Origin: CAZTKP01 sp964614215
GTDB taxonomy: Bacteria > UBP6 > UBA1177
DNA: 7,752 bases
Assembly: GCA_964614215.1 (NCBI GenBank)
Contig: CAZTKP010000121.1
Location: 1-7,752, forward strand
Reading direction: 5' to 3'
Position 1 is the stretch's first letter. Each line of letters opens with the position of its first letter. A program made the translations under genes and the position numbers. The notes beneath the pieces are model-generated. The model saw only the letters and a list, made by a program, of their open reading frames with translations. It had not been told where the DNA came from and made no database searches. Below, piece by piece: positions 6,772-7,752 of this stretch.

Positions 6772-6871
6772 CTCATCCCCCGACCCCTTCTCTTTATGAA
6801 AAGAAGGGGAGCTTTACCCTCTTTTCTGCGAAGAGAGGGTGGACTGAGTTTTTACGAAGTCCGGGTGAGTT
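6770..6871. repeat. Compact palindromic (REP/MITE-like) intergenic element
   Basis: The outer arms AACTCATCC (6770-6778) and GGGTGAGTT (6863-6871) pair over 9 bp with one G-T wobble. Inside lie three hairpins. The first pairs 6784-6795 with 6799-6809 (CCCCTTCT/AGAAGGGG plus TTT/AAA, one bulged C). The second pairs 6816-6826 with 6830-6840 (11 bp with one wobble, loop TGC). The third pairs GGACT (6841-6845) with AGTCC (6858-6862). A 102-base element that folds this completely, in otherwise non-coding DNA, suggests a dispersed repeat or a structured RNA rather than chance. No clear target-site duplication was seen. Whether it is repeated elsewhere in the genome cannot be told from one copy. Confidence 0.65.
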
Positions 6872-6879
6872 GGTTTTTT
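6770..6879 (+). terminator. Possible rho-independent terminator formed by the palindromic element
   Basis: The 3' arm of the outer stem is followed by GG and six T (6874-6879), so the structured RNA would precede a U-tract directly after the lipoprotein stop codon. The outer stem encloses a long multi-hairpin loop rather than a simple tetraloop, so this is not a textbook terminator. In the opposite direction no T-run follows, so termination of mfd here is less clear. Confidence 0.4.
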
Positions 6880-6881
6880 GT

Positions 6882-7625
6882 TTAGAATGTAACCTTCTTA
6901 AATCTCTCAACAATTTCAGAAGCTTCCTTAATATCGTCGATCTCAAATTTAATTGAATGTGAATCTGTGAAAGTTCCTCTGTTGTTCTGGACAAAGTCAA
7001 AGAGTGCATCCATGTTCTTAGGTGTGAAGGTGGGGGAGAGTGTCATGGAGAATTCTTTTGAAGATATGCTTATACCGAGTGCTCCGGCGTTCTTTGCTTT
7101 GATCTTAAGTAAAATGAGGAAAAGCAGGTTTTCAGTTTCTTTCGGTAATGGTCCGAACATTTCTCTGAGAGTGGAAGTTATCCAGGCGAGTTCCTGCGGT
7201 TTTTCAATTTCAGAGAGTTTTCTGTAAAAACCGACGCGAAGGTCAGTTTCAGGGACGTATTCTTCCGGGATGTTTGCACTGATATCAGCAGAAATATCAA
7301 ATTCGTTCTCACTTTCAGGGATCCCTGTCTTAAGTTCAGCGATCCTTCTCTTTAAAAGCTCAAGATACATCTCATAACCGATTCCCTTGATCTTTCCTGT
7401 CTGAGAGAACCCGAGGATGTTGCCTCCGCCTCTGATGTTGAGGTCTTCCATCGCAACGTCGTATCCCGAGCCCAGATTATCAAACCTTTTTATGACAGAA
7501 AGTCTTGCTAATGAATCCTTTGATATGCCTGTGAGACTCGGAACAAAAAGATATGCGCTTGCCTGACGGTTCCACCTTCCCATGATTGCGTCCGGTATCC
7601 GCCTTATCCTGGCACACGAAGACAC
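6882..7625 (-). CDS. mfd: Transcription-repair coupling factor Mfd, C-terminal part; N-terminal part missing
   Basis: Mfd is an ATP-driven DNA translocase that displaces stalled RNA polymerase and recruits nucleotide excision repair. This is only its last 230 residues or so; the full family length is over 1000. The trusted homology starts at GRWNRQASAYLF (residues 16-27 of this reading, from base 7580), where GR is the end of helicase motif VI. It continues with LGSGYDVAMEDLNIRGGGNILG (51-72) and GKIKGIGYEMYLELL (77-91), the segment following the translocase core. The C-terminal TRCF domain follows, with IPEEYVPETDLRVGFYRKL (119-137). The first 15 residues and the apparent GTG start (7625-7623) are not real: the family reading breaks at about 7581 and this frame meets a stop at 7649-7647. 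The gene runs towards the lipoprotein gene and ends 10 bases from the palindromic element. Confidence 0.9.
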   Translation of the reverse strand: MSSCARIRRIPDAIMGRWNRQASAYLFVPSLTGISKDSLARLSVIKRFDNLGSGYDVAMEDLNIRGGGNILGFSQTGKIKGIGYEMYLELLKRRIAELKTGIPESENEFDISADISANIPEEYVPETDLRVGFYRKLSEIEKPQELAWITSTLREMFGPLPKETENLLFLILLKIKAKNAGALGISISSKEFSMTLSPTFTPKNMDALFDFVQNNRGTFTDSHSIKFEIDDIKEASEIVERFKKVTF

Positions 7626-7752
7626 CGAACCATGAAAAAGATAGTATCAAAAGGCACTCAATGCTATCAATCGGATTCGCCAAAATTTCATTTGCCAAGA
7701 AAACGTCCAGCAATACCATCCAATTTTTTTATCCGTGAACGCGGTTGTTTTG
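7581..7752 (-). pseudogene. mfd: Frame-broken upstream part of mfd, probably a poor-quality contig end
   Basis: Reading the minus strand, pieces of the expected Mfd sequence appear in shifting frames. Near 7740-7705 one frame gives FTDKKI and another gives VLLDV, where Mfd should have a run like F-x-x-x-x-IDVLLAT. Next comes LANEI..NP.....CLLI where the family has GIDIPNANTLLI, then FGVFVCQ where it has FGLADMYQ. The bases CAG-g-ATAAGG, then GGACGC and ATC, would read Q-I-R-G-R-I if a few extra bases were removed. So substitutions and small insertions are dense over about 170 bases, while the following 700 bases are clean. Sequencing or assembly error is more likely than true gene decay. No separate gene is supported here. 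Confidence 0.55.

Noticed and set aside
7623..7625. GTG as the true start of a short Mfd-like protein
   Set aside because: Residues 1-15 do not fit the family, the start would cut helicase motif VI, and recognisable mfd pieces continue upstream in other frames.
7480..7719. 79-residue minus-strand reading as a separate gene upstream of mfd
   Set aside because: Its first part holds scrambled Mfd-like pieces and its end is a shifted frame of clean mfd sequence, so it is a frameshift product of mfd, not a gene.

Overview
The window reads as a moderately AT-rich bacterial fragment, probably from a Gram-negative, diderm lineage. Three things suggest this: an Escherichia coli-type SpeD, a bacterial-type pyruvoyl arginine decarboxylase, and a very large lipoprotein with a lipobox, an acidic tether, an EGF-like start, disulfide-rich repeats and PPC-like beta domains. 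In my experience that lipoprotein style is common in Myxococcota/deltaproteobacteria-like and other environmental or gut diderms. The taxonomic placement is inference and could be wrong. No tRNA, rRNA, CRISPR array, transposase or phage gene is visible.

Layout. Bases 1-1029 (minus strand) hold speE (spermidine synthase, cut by the left edge) directly downstream of a pyruvoyl-dependent arginine decarboxylase (pdaD-like). Bases 1030-1200 are a divergent promoter region. Bases 1201-2046 (plus) are speD, S-adenosylmethionine decarboxylase, read from a TTG start. Together these form a polyamine module: arginine to agmatine (PdaD), AdoMet to decarboxylated AdoMet (SpeD), and aminopropyl transfer (SpeE). 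Both decarboxylases are self-cleaving pyruvoyl enzymes. The enzyme converting agmatine to putrescine is not in the window.

Bases 2047-2469 (minus) encode a small secreted protein of unknown function, tail-to-tail with speD so that the two stop codons abut. A second divergent promoter region (2470-2619) separates it from the 1383-residue lipoprotein gene at 2620-6771 (plus). This is the most interesting part of the window. Inside one of its Cys-rich repeats lies a Cys-free block of about 127 residues that looks like a PPC-type beta domain with its two halves in swapped order (C-half first). A second PPC-type domain later in the same protein has the normal order.

Bases 6770-6871 are a compact palindromic element: three hairpins closed by a 9-bp outer stem and followed by a T-run. 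It begins on the last two bases of the lipoprotein stop codon. Bases 6882-7580 (minus) are the clean C-terminal part of mfd (transcription-repair coupling factor). From about 7581 to the right edge the mfd homology continues only in broken frames, most simply explained by a low-quality contig end.
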